A stretch of 54,332 nt of DNA from Stenotrophomonas sepilia. Lineage in GTDB: Bacteria; Pseudomonadota; Gammaproteobacteria; Xanthomonadales; Xanthomonadaceae. The position numbers and the translations under genes are program-made. Positions 1-8,468 of this stretch are shown here, one piece after another. Location of the stretch: positions 1 to 54,332 of the forward strand of contig NZ_LXXZ01000076.1 in the NCBI RefSeq assembly GCF_003244875.1. Reading direction: 5' to 3'. Positions within the stretch are counted from its first letter, which is position 1, and every line of letters begins with the position of its first letter. The notes below the pieces were generated by a model, which was not told where the DNA came from, made no database searches, and saw only the letters and a list, made by a program, of their open reading frames with translations.

Positions 1-2507
1 TGGAAGTGCTGACCGACGGCGCGTCGGCCGTGTACGGTACCGACGCGGTGGCCGGCGTGATCAACGTGATCACCAAGCGCAACTTCCAGGGTGCCGAGAT
101 CAGCTTCACCAACGACACCTCCTCGCGCATCGATTCCTACGGTGAGCGCCAAGCCAGCATCACCGCCGGCTTCGGTGACCTGGCCGAGAACCGCTTCAAT
201 ATCTATGGCGCGGTCAACATGTACCGTCGCGACGCGATTCCGCTGAGCGATTTCTACGACAAGCGTCCGGACCAGTACTACGTCAACAACCCGAACTACC
301 TCAACAACCTGCGCCTGGGCGTGGGCAGCAAGCCGGGCGAGTTCAACCCGGGCACCTACTTCGCCTTCGATCCCGTTACCGGCCGCCGCGTACAGGAAGC
401 TGCGCCGGGCTGCAGGAACGTGCTGACCAGTGAAGCGGCCGGCCCGCGTTGCGTCTGGGAAACCTGGATGAACAACGAGATCGATGCCGGCGCCAAGTCC
501 GAGCGCAACACCGCCTACCTCAACGGCACCTTCCTGGTCGGTGACAACACCGAGATCTTCGCCGAGGCGACCTATACCGACATCGACCTGCGCGCCAACG
601 GCGGCACGCCGCGCACCTATGGCACCACGACTGGCAACCCGACCAGCTGGTTCTCGCGCAACACCGGCAACACCGTCAACCAGTTCCTGTACCCGTTCCT
701 GGGCCCGAACAACGAGTACAACCACGCCAGCCCGCAGTTGAAGGCCATGATGGGCGGCGTGGTCGGCCTGAACTACCTGCTGCAGGATGCCGGCCCGAAC
801 TACTTCGGCCAGCGCAATACCGACAAGAGCTATCGTGTGCTGGCGGGCGCACGTGGCAACGCGGGTGACTGGAACTGGGAAACCGCATTCGCCAGCGCTG
901 GTACCCACTCCACCACCTACCAGACGATCAACGTCAACACCAAGGGTTTCGAGAAGGCGTTCGGGCCGTACACGATCGATCCGGGCACCGGTCGGGTGAT
1001 CATCTCCGACCACCCGGCGTACAAGTTCGGCGAGATCAGCGAAGCCAACGCCGCGTTGATACGTGAAGCGTTCCCGACCTTCGACATCCAGTCGTGGACC
1101 CGCCTGCATACCCTGGACGGCAAGATCGAAGGACCGCTGTTCCAGCTGCCGGCGGGCGAGATGCGCGCCGCGTTCGGCTTCAACGCCAGCCGTGAGACCT
1201 TCTACACCCCGGGCAATGCCGATGCGGCCAATGGCCTGATCACCCAGCAGGGCGGCTCGTGGTTCGACGGCAAGCGCAACACCTACGCGCTGTTCGCCGA
1301 GACCGTGGCGCCGATCACCGACAAGCTGGAACTGGATGCGGCGGTGCGCGTGGACAAGTACCCGAACTTCAGCGCCAACATCGCGCCGAAGATCGGCTTC
1401 AAGTACCAGGCGTTCGATCAGCTGATGCTGCGCGGCACCTATTCCACCGGCTTCCGCGCACCGAGCCTGGCCGAGTCCGGCAACGGCGGCGTGTTCGCCC
1501 AGCTCGGTGGCTTCCGTGACGAACTGCGCTGCGGCGAGACCAACGCCATCGCCAACCTGCTGCTGAAGTCGCAGCGGCCGGGTGACGTCGACCTCGGCAA
1601 GACCCTGCTGAACGTCGACTGCAGCCGCACCGTGGCGCGCATGACCCAGCCGAACAAGGACCTGAAGCCGGAAAAGGCCAAGATCGCCACCCTCGGCTTC
1701 GTCTACGAGCCGGCAACCTGGCTGTCGGTGTCGGCCGACTACTGGTTCATCTACCGTGACAACGAAATCGTCGCGCCGGACTATCGCCGCATGGAAGACA
1801 TCATCTCGATGTCGCGCTCGCCTATCACCGACAGCGACCGCGCCAACCTGGCGCAGCTGGCGGCAATGTGCGCCGATCCGGCCAGCGGCGTGAGCTGCCC
1901 GGCCACCCTGCCGGGCTACTCCGCCGGTAACGTGGCCAGCGTGGTCGGCCAGTACAAGAACCGCGGCAAGACGCTGATCGACGGCTTCGACATCGACGCG
2001 CGCAGCCGCTTCTCGCTGGGCGACTGGGGCAACCTGAACATCGGCCTGGCCGCCACCATCGCCAACCGCAACCGCTTCTACATGGACGCCGAGAACGGCT
2101 GGTACTACGGCGACGTGGTGGGCTACTACAACAACCCGCGCCTGCGTGCCACGCTCAATGCAGACTGGACCTACAAGCAGGTGACCACCAGCATGTTCGT
2201 CAACTACGTGGGTGGCACCAAGTGGGCCACCGACCAGATCGACGAAGAGAGCAACAACAAGGAAACCTGCACCGGCGGCTACCTGGCCCTGCAGAAGAGC
2301 AAGTGCGATGGTGCACCGTCGTGGTGGACCGCCAACATGAGCGTCACCTGGCGCCCGGATGATGCGTGGAACCTGAGCTTCACCGTCAAGAACCTGTTCA
2401 ACCGCCTGCCGTTCTACGATCCGAACAGCTTCCTGGGTGACTCCAGTGACTACGCCACCATCTTCGGCCGTGGTTACAGTGTGACCATCGGCTACCGGTT
2501 CAAGTAA
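1..2507 (+). CDS. TonB-dependent receptor, 5'-truncated by window edge
   Basis: Outer-membrane TonB-dependent receptor. The open frame runs in from before base 1 (frame starting at base 3), so the signal peptide, TonB box and start of the plug are missing. The visible part begins in the plug (EVLTDGASAVYGTDAVAGVINVI) and continues into the 22-strand barrel. Paired cysteines in extracellular-loop regions and the late NLFNRLPF motif are typical of the family. It ends YRFK rather than with the usual terminal Phe. The next gene, a Tat-exported GH109-like enzyme, starts 65 bases downstream on the same strand, so the pair probably takes up and processes one glycan substrate. The substrate itself cannot be read from sequence. 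Confidence 0.93.
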   Translation, partial: EVLTDGASAVYGTDAVAGVINVITKRNFQGAEISFTNDTSSRIDSYGERQASITAGFGDLAENRFNIYGAVNMYRRDAIPLSDFYDKRPDQYYVNNPNYLNNLRLGVGSKPGEFNPGTYFAFDPVTGRRVQEAAPGCRNVLTSEAAGPRCVWETWMNNEIDAGAKSERNTAYLNGTFLVGDNTEIFAEATYTDIDLRANGGTPRTYGTTTGNPTSWFSRNTGNTVNQFLYPFLGPNNEYNHASPQLKAMMGGVVGLNYLLQDAGPNYFGQRNTDKSYRVLAGARGNAGDWNWETAFASAGTHSTTYQTINVNTKGFEKAFGPYTIDPGTGRVIISDHPAYKFGEISEANAALIREAFPTFDIQSWTRLHTLDGKIEGPLFQLPAGEMRAAFGFNASRETFYTPGNADAANGLITQQGGSWFDGKRNTYALFAETVAPITDKLELDAAVRVDKYPNFSANIAPKIGFKYQAFDQLMLRGTYSTGFRAPSLAESGNGGVFAQLGGFRDELRCGETNAIANLLLKSQRPGDVDLGKTLLNVDCSRTVARMTQPNKDLKPEKAKIATLGFVYEPATWLSVSADYWFIYRDNEIVAPDYRRMEDIISMSRSPITDSDRANLAQLAAMCADPASGVSCPATLPGYSAGNVASVVGQYKNRGKTLIDGFDIDARSRFSLGDWGNLNIGLAATIANRNRFYMDAENGWYYGDVVGYYNNPRLRATLNADWTYKQVTTSMFVNYVGGTKWATDQIDEESNNKETCTGGYLALQKSKCDGAPSWWTANMSVTWRPDDAWNLSFTVKNLFNRLPFYDPNSFLGDSSDYATIFGRGYSVTIGYRFK

Positions 2508-2572
2508 TTCCGTTTGCGTGACCTGGCGTGCCGGCTGCGGCCGGCACGCTGCCAAGAGGAGAGATGTTTGCC

Positions 2573-3928
2573 ATGAAGCGTAGGGAATTCATCGCGGCCA
2601 GTGCCGCTGTCGCCGCCAGCAGCCTGCTGCCGCAGACCCCGGCATGGGCACGCGGGCGCAAGGTGCGCCTGGCCATGATCGGTACCGGCATGCGCGGGCT
2701 GGTGCTGCTGAAGGAGCTGGTACGTCGCGACGACGTCGAAGTGGTTGCCCTGTGCGACATCGAGCCGATCATGCTGGGCCGTGCCACAGAGATGGTGGCG
2801 AAGGCCGGCAAGCCCACGCCGAAGACCTATGGCCAGGATCGTGATACCAACGCGTGGAAGCGCCTGCTGGAACAGAAGGGCATCGATGGCGTGATCATCG
2901 CCACGCCGTGGGAGTACCACGCACCGATGGCGATTGCCGCGATGCAGGCCGGCGTGGCCGTGGGCTGTGAAGTGGTGGCCGGCATCACCCTGCAGGACCA
3001 CTGGGACGTGCTGAAGACCCAGCTGAGCACCGGCACCCCGTACATGCTGCTGGAGAACGTCTGCTACCGCCGCGACGTGATGGCGGCGTTGCAGATGGTG
3101 CGCCAGGGCCTGTTCGGCGAGCTGGTGCATCTGCAGGCCGGCTACCAGCACGACCTTCGCGGCGTGAAGTTCAATTCCGGCGATCCGAACCAGCCCTACG
3201 ACAGCGGCGTGGAGTTCGGTCCCAAGGGCTGGAGCGAAGCACGCTGGCGCACCGAGCATTCGGTGCAGCGCAACGGCGAGCTGTACCCCAGCCACGGTAT
3301 CGGCCCTTGCGCGATGTATACCGGCATCAACCGTGGCAACCGCTTCACCCACATCAACGCCTTCGCGACCAAGGCACGCGGCCTGCACGAATACACCGTG
3401 GCCAAGAGTGGTGGCACCACCCACCCCAGTACCCAGGTGAAGTTCAAGCTGGGCGACATCGTCACCACCACGCTGGCGTGCGAGAACGGCGAGACCATCC
3501 TGCTGCAGCACGACACCTCGCTGCCGCGCCCGTACTCGATGGGCTTCCGCGTGCAGGGCACCAAGGGCCTGTGGATGGACGTGAACCATTCGATCCACAT
3601 CGAAGGCCGCAGCCCGCCGCACCAGTGGGAAGAGTTCAAGAAGTACCAGGACGAGTACGAGCACCCGCTGTGGAAACAGAATGCCGACACCGCCGCCAGT
3701 GCCGGCCACGGCGGCATGGATTGGTTCGTCATCCATGCATTTGTGGAAGCACTGAAGGCCAAGGCACCGATGCCGATCGACATCTATGATGCGGTGACCT
3801 GGAGTGCGATCACGCCGCTGAGCGAGCAGTCGATCGCCAACGGCTTCCAGACGCTGGAGTTCCCGGACTTTACTGCTGGTGCGTGGAAGACGCGCAAGCC
3901 GATCTTCGCGTTCGACGGGAAGTACTGA
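2573..3928 (+). CDS. Tat-exported Gfo/Idh/MocA oxidoreductase-fold glycosidase, GH109 (alpha-N-acetylgalactosaminidase) type
   Basis: Starts with a twin-arginine signal (MKRREFIAAS, then an Ala-rich h-region ending near AWARG). An NAD-binding Rossmann fold follows (VRLAMIGTGMRG). The central and C-terminal motifs (YPSHGIGP, NRGNRF, GLHEY) are those of GH109 enzymes, which use bound NAD+ in an oxidation-elimination mechanism to cleave alpha-GalNAc. The Tat signal fits folding with the cofactor before export to the periplasm. I chose ATG 2573 because the GAGGAG at 2556-2561 lies 11 bases before it; ATG 2564 is only 2 bases away. It follows a TonB receptor, suggesting import and trimming of a glycan. 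The exact sugar is inferred from the family only. Confidence 0.85.
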   Translation: MKRREFIAASAAVAASSLLPQTPAWARGRKVRLAMIGTGMRGLVLLKELVRRDDVEVVALCDIEPIMLGRATEMVAKAGKPTPKTYGQDRDTNAWKRLLEQKGIDGVIIATPWEYHAPMAIAAMQAGVAVGCEVVAGITLQDHWDVLKTQLSTGTPYMLLENVCYRRDVMAALQMVRQGLFGELVHLQAGYQHDLRGVKFNSGDPNQPYDSGVEFGPKGWSEARWRTEHSVQRNGELYPSHGIGPCAMYTGINRGNRFTHINAFATKARGLHEYTVAKSGGTTHPSTQVKFKLGDIVTTTLACENGETILLQHDTSLPRPYSMGFRVQGTKGLWMDVNHSIHIEGRSPPHQWEEFKKYQDEYEHPLWKQNADTAASAGHGGMDWFVIHAFVEALKAKAPMPIDIYDAVTWSAITPLSEQSIANGFQTLEFPDFTAGAWKTRKPIFAFDGKY

Positions 3929-3937
3929 TCTGCTCTT

Positions 3938-3960
3938 GTAGAGTCGAGCCATGCTCGACT
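3938..3960. repeat. SMAG (GTAG) repetitive palindrome, monomer
   Basis: GTAG head followed by a short palindrome (GTCGAGCCATGCTCGAC). This matches the SMAG (Stenotrophomonas maltophilia GTAG) family of REP-like intergenic elements. Confidence 0.8.
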
Positions 3961-3971
3961 GCTTTGAAGCC

Positions 3972-3994
3972 AACGCCGGGCCATGCCCGGCGTT
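3972..3994 (+). terminator. 10-bp perfect hairpin after the GH109 gene
   Basis: AACGCCGGGC and GCCCGGCGTT are separated by a 3-base loop. It lies just downstream of the GH109 gene. No T-tract follows, so it may be a weak terminator or an mRNA-stabilising hairpin. Confidence 0.5.
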
Positions 3995-4048
3995 ACTGCA
4001 TCGGCCGTATGCTGTGGCAGCCATCAGGAAGAGGAACGGAGGCTGCGC

Positions 4049-4405
4049 ATGCAATGGATGACCTTCAGCTGTCCGCTCTGCGGCGCTGCCGGGCAACGGT
4101 TTCCACTGCGCTCTGCAGGCAAACGCCAGGCGAGGACGGCATGCCGCGGGTGTGGCGTGGTGCTGCGCTCGGACCCACGCCTGGGCATGCATTCGCTCTA
4201 TCTGCTGTACACACAGTTCATCGCCATGCTGGCTGTATTTCCCATGATCTGGGCCTACACCCTGGGTCGATGGTTCTGGCTGACGGCGATCTGGGCCCTG
4301 GTATCGGCGCTGTGCTGGCTGCCCGGCATGATCAGGCATGCACGCAGCCGGATCTGCCGCGCCACGCCGGATCCGAATCGAAGCTACGCTCGACGCAGGC
4401 CCTAG
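4049..4405 (+). CDS. Small membrane protein with N-terminal zinc ribbon
   Basis: 118 aa. The N-terminus has a CPLCG knuckle and a second CRGCG knuckle about 25 residues later, a four-cysteine zinc-ribbon pattern. Two hydrophobic segments follow (about residues 50-70 and 75-95), then a basic Arg-rich tail. ATG 4049 is preceded by a GGAACGGAGG stretch at good spacing, which decides the start. No specific family is recognised. It sits alone between repeats and a tRNA gene. It is probably an inner-membrane protein with the metal-binding end in the cytoplasm; its function is unknown. Confidence 0.7.
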   Translation: MQWMTFSCPLCGAAGQRFPLRSAGKRQARTACRGCGVVLRSDPRLGMHSLYLLYTQFIAMLAVFPMIWAYTLGRWFWLTAIWALVSALCWLPGMIRHARSRICRATPDPNRSYARRRP

Positions 4406-4433
4406 GGACCGGAACGGGGGGATAGAAAGAACA

Positions 4434-4510
4434 TGGCGCGCCCGGAGGGATTCGAACCCCCGACCAATGGCTTCGGAAGCCACTACTCTATCCGGCTGAG
4501 CTACGGGCGC
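4434..4510 (-). tRNA. tRNA-Arg (anticodon CCG)
   Basis: Read on the minus strand, the acceptor strands GCGCCCG (4510-4504) and CGGGCGC (4444-4438) pair fully. The T-arm contains the GGTTCGAATCC-like consensus. The anticodon loop TTCCGAA gives CCG, reading the Arg codon CGG. The 3' CCA is encoded in the DNA (TGG at 4434-4436 on the plus strand). This is the only tRNA in the window, and no integrase or attachment-site duplication is seen beside it. Confidence 0.97.
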
Positions 4511-4659
4511 GTTGTAGAACCGCCGCGCCGTCGGCCAGTGCCGGGGCGGGCATCGCACCGCCATGAAGCGGTGCGGGACGGGCATTCTATCCAGTTTCGC
4601 CGAACAAATCTCCCCCCACCGGCAAAGCCCTGCCAGAGGGGCAGGAGTATCCTATCGCC

Positions 4660-5553
4660 ATGGCTGATACCCCCCTCACTTCGCCGCAGTCGCCGGCGAC
4701 GCCGCGTTGGCGGCATTACTGGAGTCTGATGCGCGCTGATCGCCCGATCGGCACGTTGCTGCTGCTGTGGCCCACGTGGTGGGCGTTATGGCTGGCTGCC
4801 GGCGGCCTGCCGCCGCTGTGGACGCTGTTCGTGTTCACCGCCGGCGTGTGGCTGACCCGCTCGGCCGGTTGCGTCATCAACGACTACGCTGACCGCTGGC
4901 TCGACCCGCATGTGGAGCGCACCAAGGCGCGGCCGCTGGCCACCGGCGCGATCAGCGGCCGTGCCGCGCTGGCGTTGTTCGCCGTGCTGATGCTGGTGGC
5001 GTTCGGCCTGGTGCTGACCCTGAACGGGCTGACCATCGGCCTGAGCTTCATCGGCGTGTTCCTGGCCGCCAGCTATCCGTACCTGAAGCGCTACACCCAT
5101 CTGCCGCAGGTCTACCTGGGCATGTCGTTCGGCTGGGGCATCCCGATGGCGTTCGCCGCCGTGCAGGGCGAGGTGCCGATGCTGGGCTGGCTGCTGTATG
5201 CCGGCAATATCCTGTGGTCCACCGCCTACGACACCTGGTATGCCATGGTCGACCGCGAGGACGACCTGAAGATGGGCTCGCACTCCACCGCGATCCTGTT
5301 CGGTGATCTCGATCTGGTCATCCAGGGCGTGCTGTACGCGCTGTTCCTGGCCACCATGGCGCTGGTTGGCGTGCGCGGCGGGCTGGGGGGCTACTACCTG
5401 GCCGGCGTGGCCGTGGCTACGGTACTGGTGGTGTACGAATTCTGGATCTGCCGCAACCGCGAGCGCGGCCCGTGTTTCAAGGCGTTCCTGCACAACAACT
5501 GGGTCGGCGCCGCGCTGTTCGCCGGTATCGCCGTGGACCTGGCGTTGCGTTGA
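4660..5553 (+). CDS. ubiA: 4-hydroxybenzoate polyprenyltransferase
   Basis: Integral membrane prenyltransferase that attaches the polyprenyl tail to 4-hydroxybenzoate in ubiquinone synthesis. Both Asp-rich motifs are present: NDYADRWLD (residues 74-82) and a second around residues 191-202 ([12 protein letters not shown]). These bind Mg-diphosphate. At 297 aa with about eight or nine hydrophobic helices, it has the normal family length. ATG 4660 follows a GCAGGAG at 4641-4647. It stands as a single gene, with a SMAG pair directly downstream and no chorismate lyase gene (ubiC) adjacent in this window. Confidence 0.96.
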   Translation: MADTPLTSPQSPATPRWRHYWSLMRADRPIGTLLLLWPTWWALWLAAGGLPPLWTLFVFTAGVWLTRSAGCVINDYADRWLDPHVERTKARPLATGAISGRAALALFAVLMLVAFGLVLTLNGLTIGLSFIGVFLAASYPYLKRYTHLPQVYLGMSFGWGIPMAFAAVQGEVPMLGWLLYAGNILWSTAYDTWYAMVDREDDLKMGSHSTAILFGDLDLVIQGVLYALFLATMALVGVRGGLGGYYLAGVAVATVLVVYEFWICRNRERGPCFKAFLHNNWVGAALFAGIAVDLALR

Positions 5554-5565
5554 ACCTACGGTGGG

Positions 5566-5634
5566 GTAGAGCCGGCCGCTGGCCGGCTGCACCCGTGTGT
5601 GATTCCGAGGTTGCCGGCCAGCGGCCGGCACTAC
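5566..5634. repeat. SMAG (GTAG) repeat, inverted dimer
   Basis: Two palindromic monomers face each other. It starts GTAGAGCCGGCCGCTGGCC and ends GCCGGCAC-CTAC, so the whole unit can form one long hairpin downstream of ubiA. Confidence 0.85.
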
Positions 5635-5720
5635 CCTTCTCCGCCACTACGACCAATAGGTGGCAGACAGCCCACACCCCACCGCCCAGAATCGGTCCAT
5701 CGAACCTGGGAGGGTAGGCG

Positions 5721-7145
5721 ATGGCCTCGACGGCAGCAGTACAGGACGGCTGGATGGCGCGCGCAGCGCTGCGCTCGGCCGCCTGGGCGGAAAAGTGGTT
5801 CCCCGATGCGTATGTGTTCGCGGTGCTGGGCGTGGTCATTGTCGCGCTGGCCGCGATGGGCTTCGGTTCGACCCCGCAGGCCACCGCCAGCGCCTTCGGT
5901 GACGGCTTCTGGAGCCTGATTCCCTTCACCATGCAGATGGCCTTCGTGGTCATCGGCGGCTACGCCGTGGCCACCGCGCCGGTGGTCGCACGCTTCATCG
6001 ACTTCCTGGCCCGGGTGCCGCGCACCGGTCGCGGTGCGGTGGTGTACGTGGGCCTGGTCAGCATGCTCGCCTCGCTGCTCAGCTGGGGCTTCTCGCTGGT
6101 GTTCGGTGGCCTGCTGGTCCGCGCGCTGGCCCGTCGCACCGAACTGCGCATGGACTACCGCGCCGCCGGTGCGTCGGCCTATCTCGGCCTGGGCGCAGTG
6201 TGGGCGATGGGGCTGAGCTCGTCGGCCGCACAGTTGCAGGCCAACCCGGCCAGCATGCCGCCGGGCCTGGTGGAGATCACCGGCGTATTGCCGTTCACCG
6301 AAACCATCTTTCTGTGGCAGTCGATCGCCCTGACCGCAGTGCTGATCCTTGTCTCGCTGCTGATCGCCTGGCTGACCGCGCCTGCAGCCGGCAGTGCGCG
6401 TACCGCCGAGGAATTTCCCGGCGCTGCGCAGGCCGAGCCGGAACCGCTGCAGCGACGCACGCGCCCGGGCGAATGGCTGGAATACAGCCCGCTGCTGACC
6501 GTGCTGCTCTCGCTGCTGGCGTTCGGCTGGCTGTTCAACGAGTTCGCCAACAAGCCGGTGGTCACTGCCATCGCCAACCTCAACACCTACAACTTCCTTT
6601 TCATTTCGCTGGGCCTGCTGCTGCACTGGCGCCCGCGCAGCTTCCTCAACGCGGTGGCCAAGGCGGTGCCGAGCACCACCGGCGTGCTGATCCAGTTCCC
6701 GCTGTACGGCGGTATCGCGATGATCCTCACCCACGCCGCCGGTGGTGACGGGCAGACCCTGGCGCACCGGCTGTCGAGCCTGTTCGTGCACGTGGCCAGC
6801 ACCGATAGCTTCGCGCTGGTGATGGGCATCTACTCGGCGGTGCTGGGCTTCTTCGTGCCGTCCGGTGGCGGCAAGTGGATCATCGAGGCGCCGTACGTGA
6901 TGCAGGCCGCCAACGAGCTGAAGGCGCACCTGGGCTGGGCAGTGCAGGTCTACAACGCGGCCGAAGCGCTGCCGAACCTGATCAACCCGTTCTGGATGCT
7001 GCCATTGCTGGGCGTGCTGGGGCTGAAGGCACGCGACATCGTGGGCTTCACCTTCATCCAGTTGCTGGTGCACATCCCGCTGGTGCTGGGCCTGTTATGG
7101 GTGCTGGGCATGACCCTGGCGTATGTGCCGCCGGTGATGCCGTGA
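5721..7145 (+). CDS. AtoE-like short-chain fatty acid transporter
   Basis: 474 aa, about a dozen hydrophobic helices. The N-terminal block (AEKWFPDAYVFA), the conserved FWSLIPFTMQMAFV helix and the C-terminal PSGGGKWIIEAP motif are those of the AtoE family of short-chain fatty acid (acetoacetate/butyrate) permeases. The central hydrophilic linker (about residues 215-250) lies between the two membrane halves. ATG 5721 follows a GGGAGGGTAGGCG stretch. No acetoacetate CoA-transferase genes are adjacent, so substrate choice is inferred from the family. A 9-bp stem hairpin follows the stop. Confidence 0.88.
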   Translation: MASTAAVQDGWMARAALRSAAWAEKWFPDAYVFAVLGVVIVALAAMGFGSTPQATASAFGDGFWSLIPFTMQMAFVVIGGYAVATAPVVARFIDFLARVPRTGRGAVVYVGLVSMLASLLSWGFSLVFGGLLVRALARRTELRMDYRAAGASAYLGLGAVWAMGLSSSAAQLQANPASMPPGLVEITGVLPFTETIFLWQSIALTAVLILVSLLIAWLTAPAAGSARTAEEFPGAAQAEPEPLQRRTRPGEWLEYSPLLTVLLSLLAFGWLFNEFANKPVVTAIANLNTYNFLFISLGLLLHWRPRSFLNAVAKAVPSTTGVLIQFPLYGGIAMILTHAAGGDGQTLAHRLSSLFVHVASTDSFALVMGIYSAVLGFFVPSGGGKWIIEAPYVMQAANELKAHLGWAVQVYNAAEALPNLINPFWMLPLLGVLGLKARDIVGFTFIQLLVHIPLVLGLLWVLGMTLAYVPPVMP

Positions 7146-7153
7146 GTGCAGGG

Positions 7154-7182
7154 CTGGCGTCCGTGCGCGAGCAGGACGCCAG
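7154..7182 (+). terminator. Hairpin after the AtoE-like gene
   Basis: CTGGCGTCC and GGACGCCAG form a perfect 9-bp stem with an 11-base loop, 8 bases after the stop codon. There is no clear T-tract, so termination strength is uncertain. The rest of 7183-7417 shows no gene that I can recognise. Confidence 0.5.
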
Positions 7183-7417
7183 CTCCGTTCAGCGCGTGTT
7201 TCCAGCAGAGCACGCCATGAATGCGCGCAGTCGGGCTGACGGCATGAGCACATGCCGAACCCATATGAATCCTTCATCGGCTTGTGCCGCAAGGGGCTTT
7301 GCCCGTTCATTCACGCGCGTACACACCAATGTAGCCGCCCACCAACGCGCGATTAACTCTTCGCTGCAGACGATGGTCCCGTCCACCGCATTCCGCGTGT
7401 GGCTTTGGAGATCGGAC

Positions 7418-7582
7418 ATGGCACAGCAGAACCAGAACCCGAACCAGAAGCAGCAGGGCCAGCAGAACCAGCAGGATCAGCAGCAGGGTCGTGGCCGCGA
7501 CCAGCAGCAGCAACAGCAGCAGGAACAGCAGCAGCGCAACCAGCGCAACCAGCAGCAGGGTGGGCAGGACGAGGAAGAGTGA
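7418..7582 (+). CDS. Tiny Gln/Asn-rich low-complexity protein
   Basis: 54 aa. About half the residues are Gln, with scattered Asn, Gly and Arg, and a C-terminal acidic DEEE. It has no Cys and no hydrophobic residue after the initiator region except one Ala. ATG 7418 has TTGGAG 7 bases upstream, and a strong bidirectional terminator lies just after the stop, so it looks like a real independent transcription unit. It should be intrinsically disordered. The function is unknown; similar short Q-rich proteins are sometimes annotated as hypothetical in Xanthomonadaceae (from memory). The Leu-rich frame on the opposite strand is its shadow. Confidence 0.7.
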   Translation: MAQQNQNPNQKQQGQQNQQDQQQGRGRDQQQQQQQEQQQRNQRNQQQGGQDEEE

Positions 7583-7607
7583 CTTCGGCACCCACTTCCT
7601 GTGATGC

Positions 7608-7636
7608 GCGAAGCCCCGCCCCGTGCGGGGCTTCGC
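7608..7636. terminator. Bidirectional terminator
   Basis: GCGAAGCCCCG and CGGGGCTTCGC form an 11-bp stem with a 7-base loop, between the converging Q-rich gene (plus) and the YiiX-like gene (minus). It abuts the stop codon of the latter. Confidence 0.85.
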
Positions 7637-8263
7637 TTATTCCAGCACGCCGATACGGTGCAGCACCGGTGCCGCCGACATGTCGTTCGGATTGGTGCCC
7701 GGCTGATCCTGCGGCACCTCCATGCCCATGGCGCGGTAGAGATCGACCCAGTGCTGTGCGATCTGCCCGGTCTGCGGGTTGCGGAAGTTCATCGGCTGCA
7801 GTGCGAACACATGGTGCGCACGGAACGCGCGTTCGATGAAATCCGAACAGTAGTAGCTGTCCTCATTCAACACATACGACGTGTTGTAGGGCTTGCCCAG
7901 CATCGTGCGTGCGGTCGCGACCGCATCCTTGATGGCAGCCTGCTGCGATGCGCGCAGTCGATAGACGACGAGCTGCCGCTGCTTGCCTCGGGCGTCCTCG
8001 CGGAACTGATCCAGCGTCTGCCGGCGCGAGCCTTTCTCATCCGCATGCAGTACCTCCCAGCCGTCTGGCGCCGCAGCGACCAGGGCCACGTGATCGAAGC
8101 TGGGTGCGCCCTGCTTGCCGGTGGCATCGTCGATGGCCGCGCTCAGGCCGGCATGGCCGGCGGTGACGAACAGCAGATCGCCTTCCCGGACCTCCAGCGC
8201 GGCCGCACCACCAGGCCACAGCGTTGGCAGCAGCAGGGAGAGGGCAAGCAGGAATGCGCGCAT
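7637..8263 (-). CDS. YiiX/YebB-like permuted papain-fold (NlpC/P60 superfamily) hydrolase
   Basis: 208 aa with a Sec signal peptide (MRAFLLALSLLLPTLWPG...AAA). The mature part begins with the GDLLFV strand. The His of FDHVALV (about residue 57) and the Cys of YYCSDFIERAF (about residue 137) form the circularly permuted His-Cys arrangement of the YiiX/YebB group. These are predicted periplasmic thiol hydrolases or peptidases, or lipid-modifying enzymes; the substrate is unknown. It is a single gene, converging on the Q-rich gene with a shared terminator. Confidence 0.82.
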   Translation of the reverse strand: MRAFLLALSLLLPTLWPGGAAALEVREGDLLFVTAGHAGLSAAIDDATGKQGAPSFDHVALVAAAPDGWEVLHADEKGSRRQTLDQFREDARGKQRQLVVYRLRASQQAAIKDAVATARTMLGKPYNTSYVLNEDSYYCSDFIERAFRAHHVFALQPMNFRNPQTGQIAQHWVDLYRAMGMEVPQDQPGTNPNDMSAAPVLHRIGVLE

Positions 8264-8344
8264 GGGGCCAGGGTCGAAGCGTGTGCGGCGTAGTCTAACG
8301 GCTGCTGCGATGACGTTGATTTCAGTATTAGTGTGATATTAGTC

Positions 8345-8396
8345 TCAATTCAGCATGTCGGGATATTCCTGACAGCGGATGTTGAAACTGAATTGA
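8345..8396. promoter_or_regulatory. 9-bp inverted repeat upstream of lipoprotein gene
   Basis: TCAATTCAG (8345-8353) and CTGAATTGA (8388-8396) are perfect inverted repeats, 34 bases apart, in an AT-richer stretch of the divergent intergenic region 8264-8468. A loose promoter (TTGATT at 8316, TATTAG at 8338) lies just before. This could be an operator or a 5'-leader hairpin for the gene at 8469. Confidence 0.3.
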
Positions 8397-8468
8397 CCGA
8401 GGCATGGCTATCCTTGCCTCCCTACCGCGCCGGAACCGCGCGCGACCGCCCGGAATCAGGAGGATCCC

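Noticed and set aside
4434..4510. tRNA-Arg as an integration site for an island
   Set aside because: No integrase gene, no repeated tRNA 3' end, and only core-like genes on both sides.
2492..4585. 697-aa open frame on the minus strand
   Set aside because: It lies antisense to the GH109 gene, crosses the tRNA gene, and has His/Arg/Ala-rich shadow composition without domains.
7307..7591. Leucine-rich membrane-like peptide on the minus strand
   Set aside because: It is the complement of the CAG-rich coding run of the Q-rich gene; the plus-strand gene has the ribosome site and terminator.
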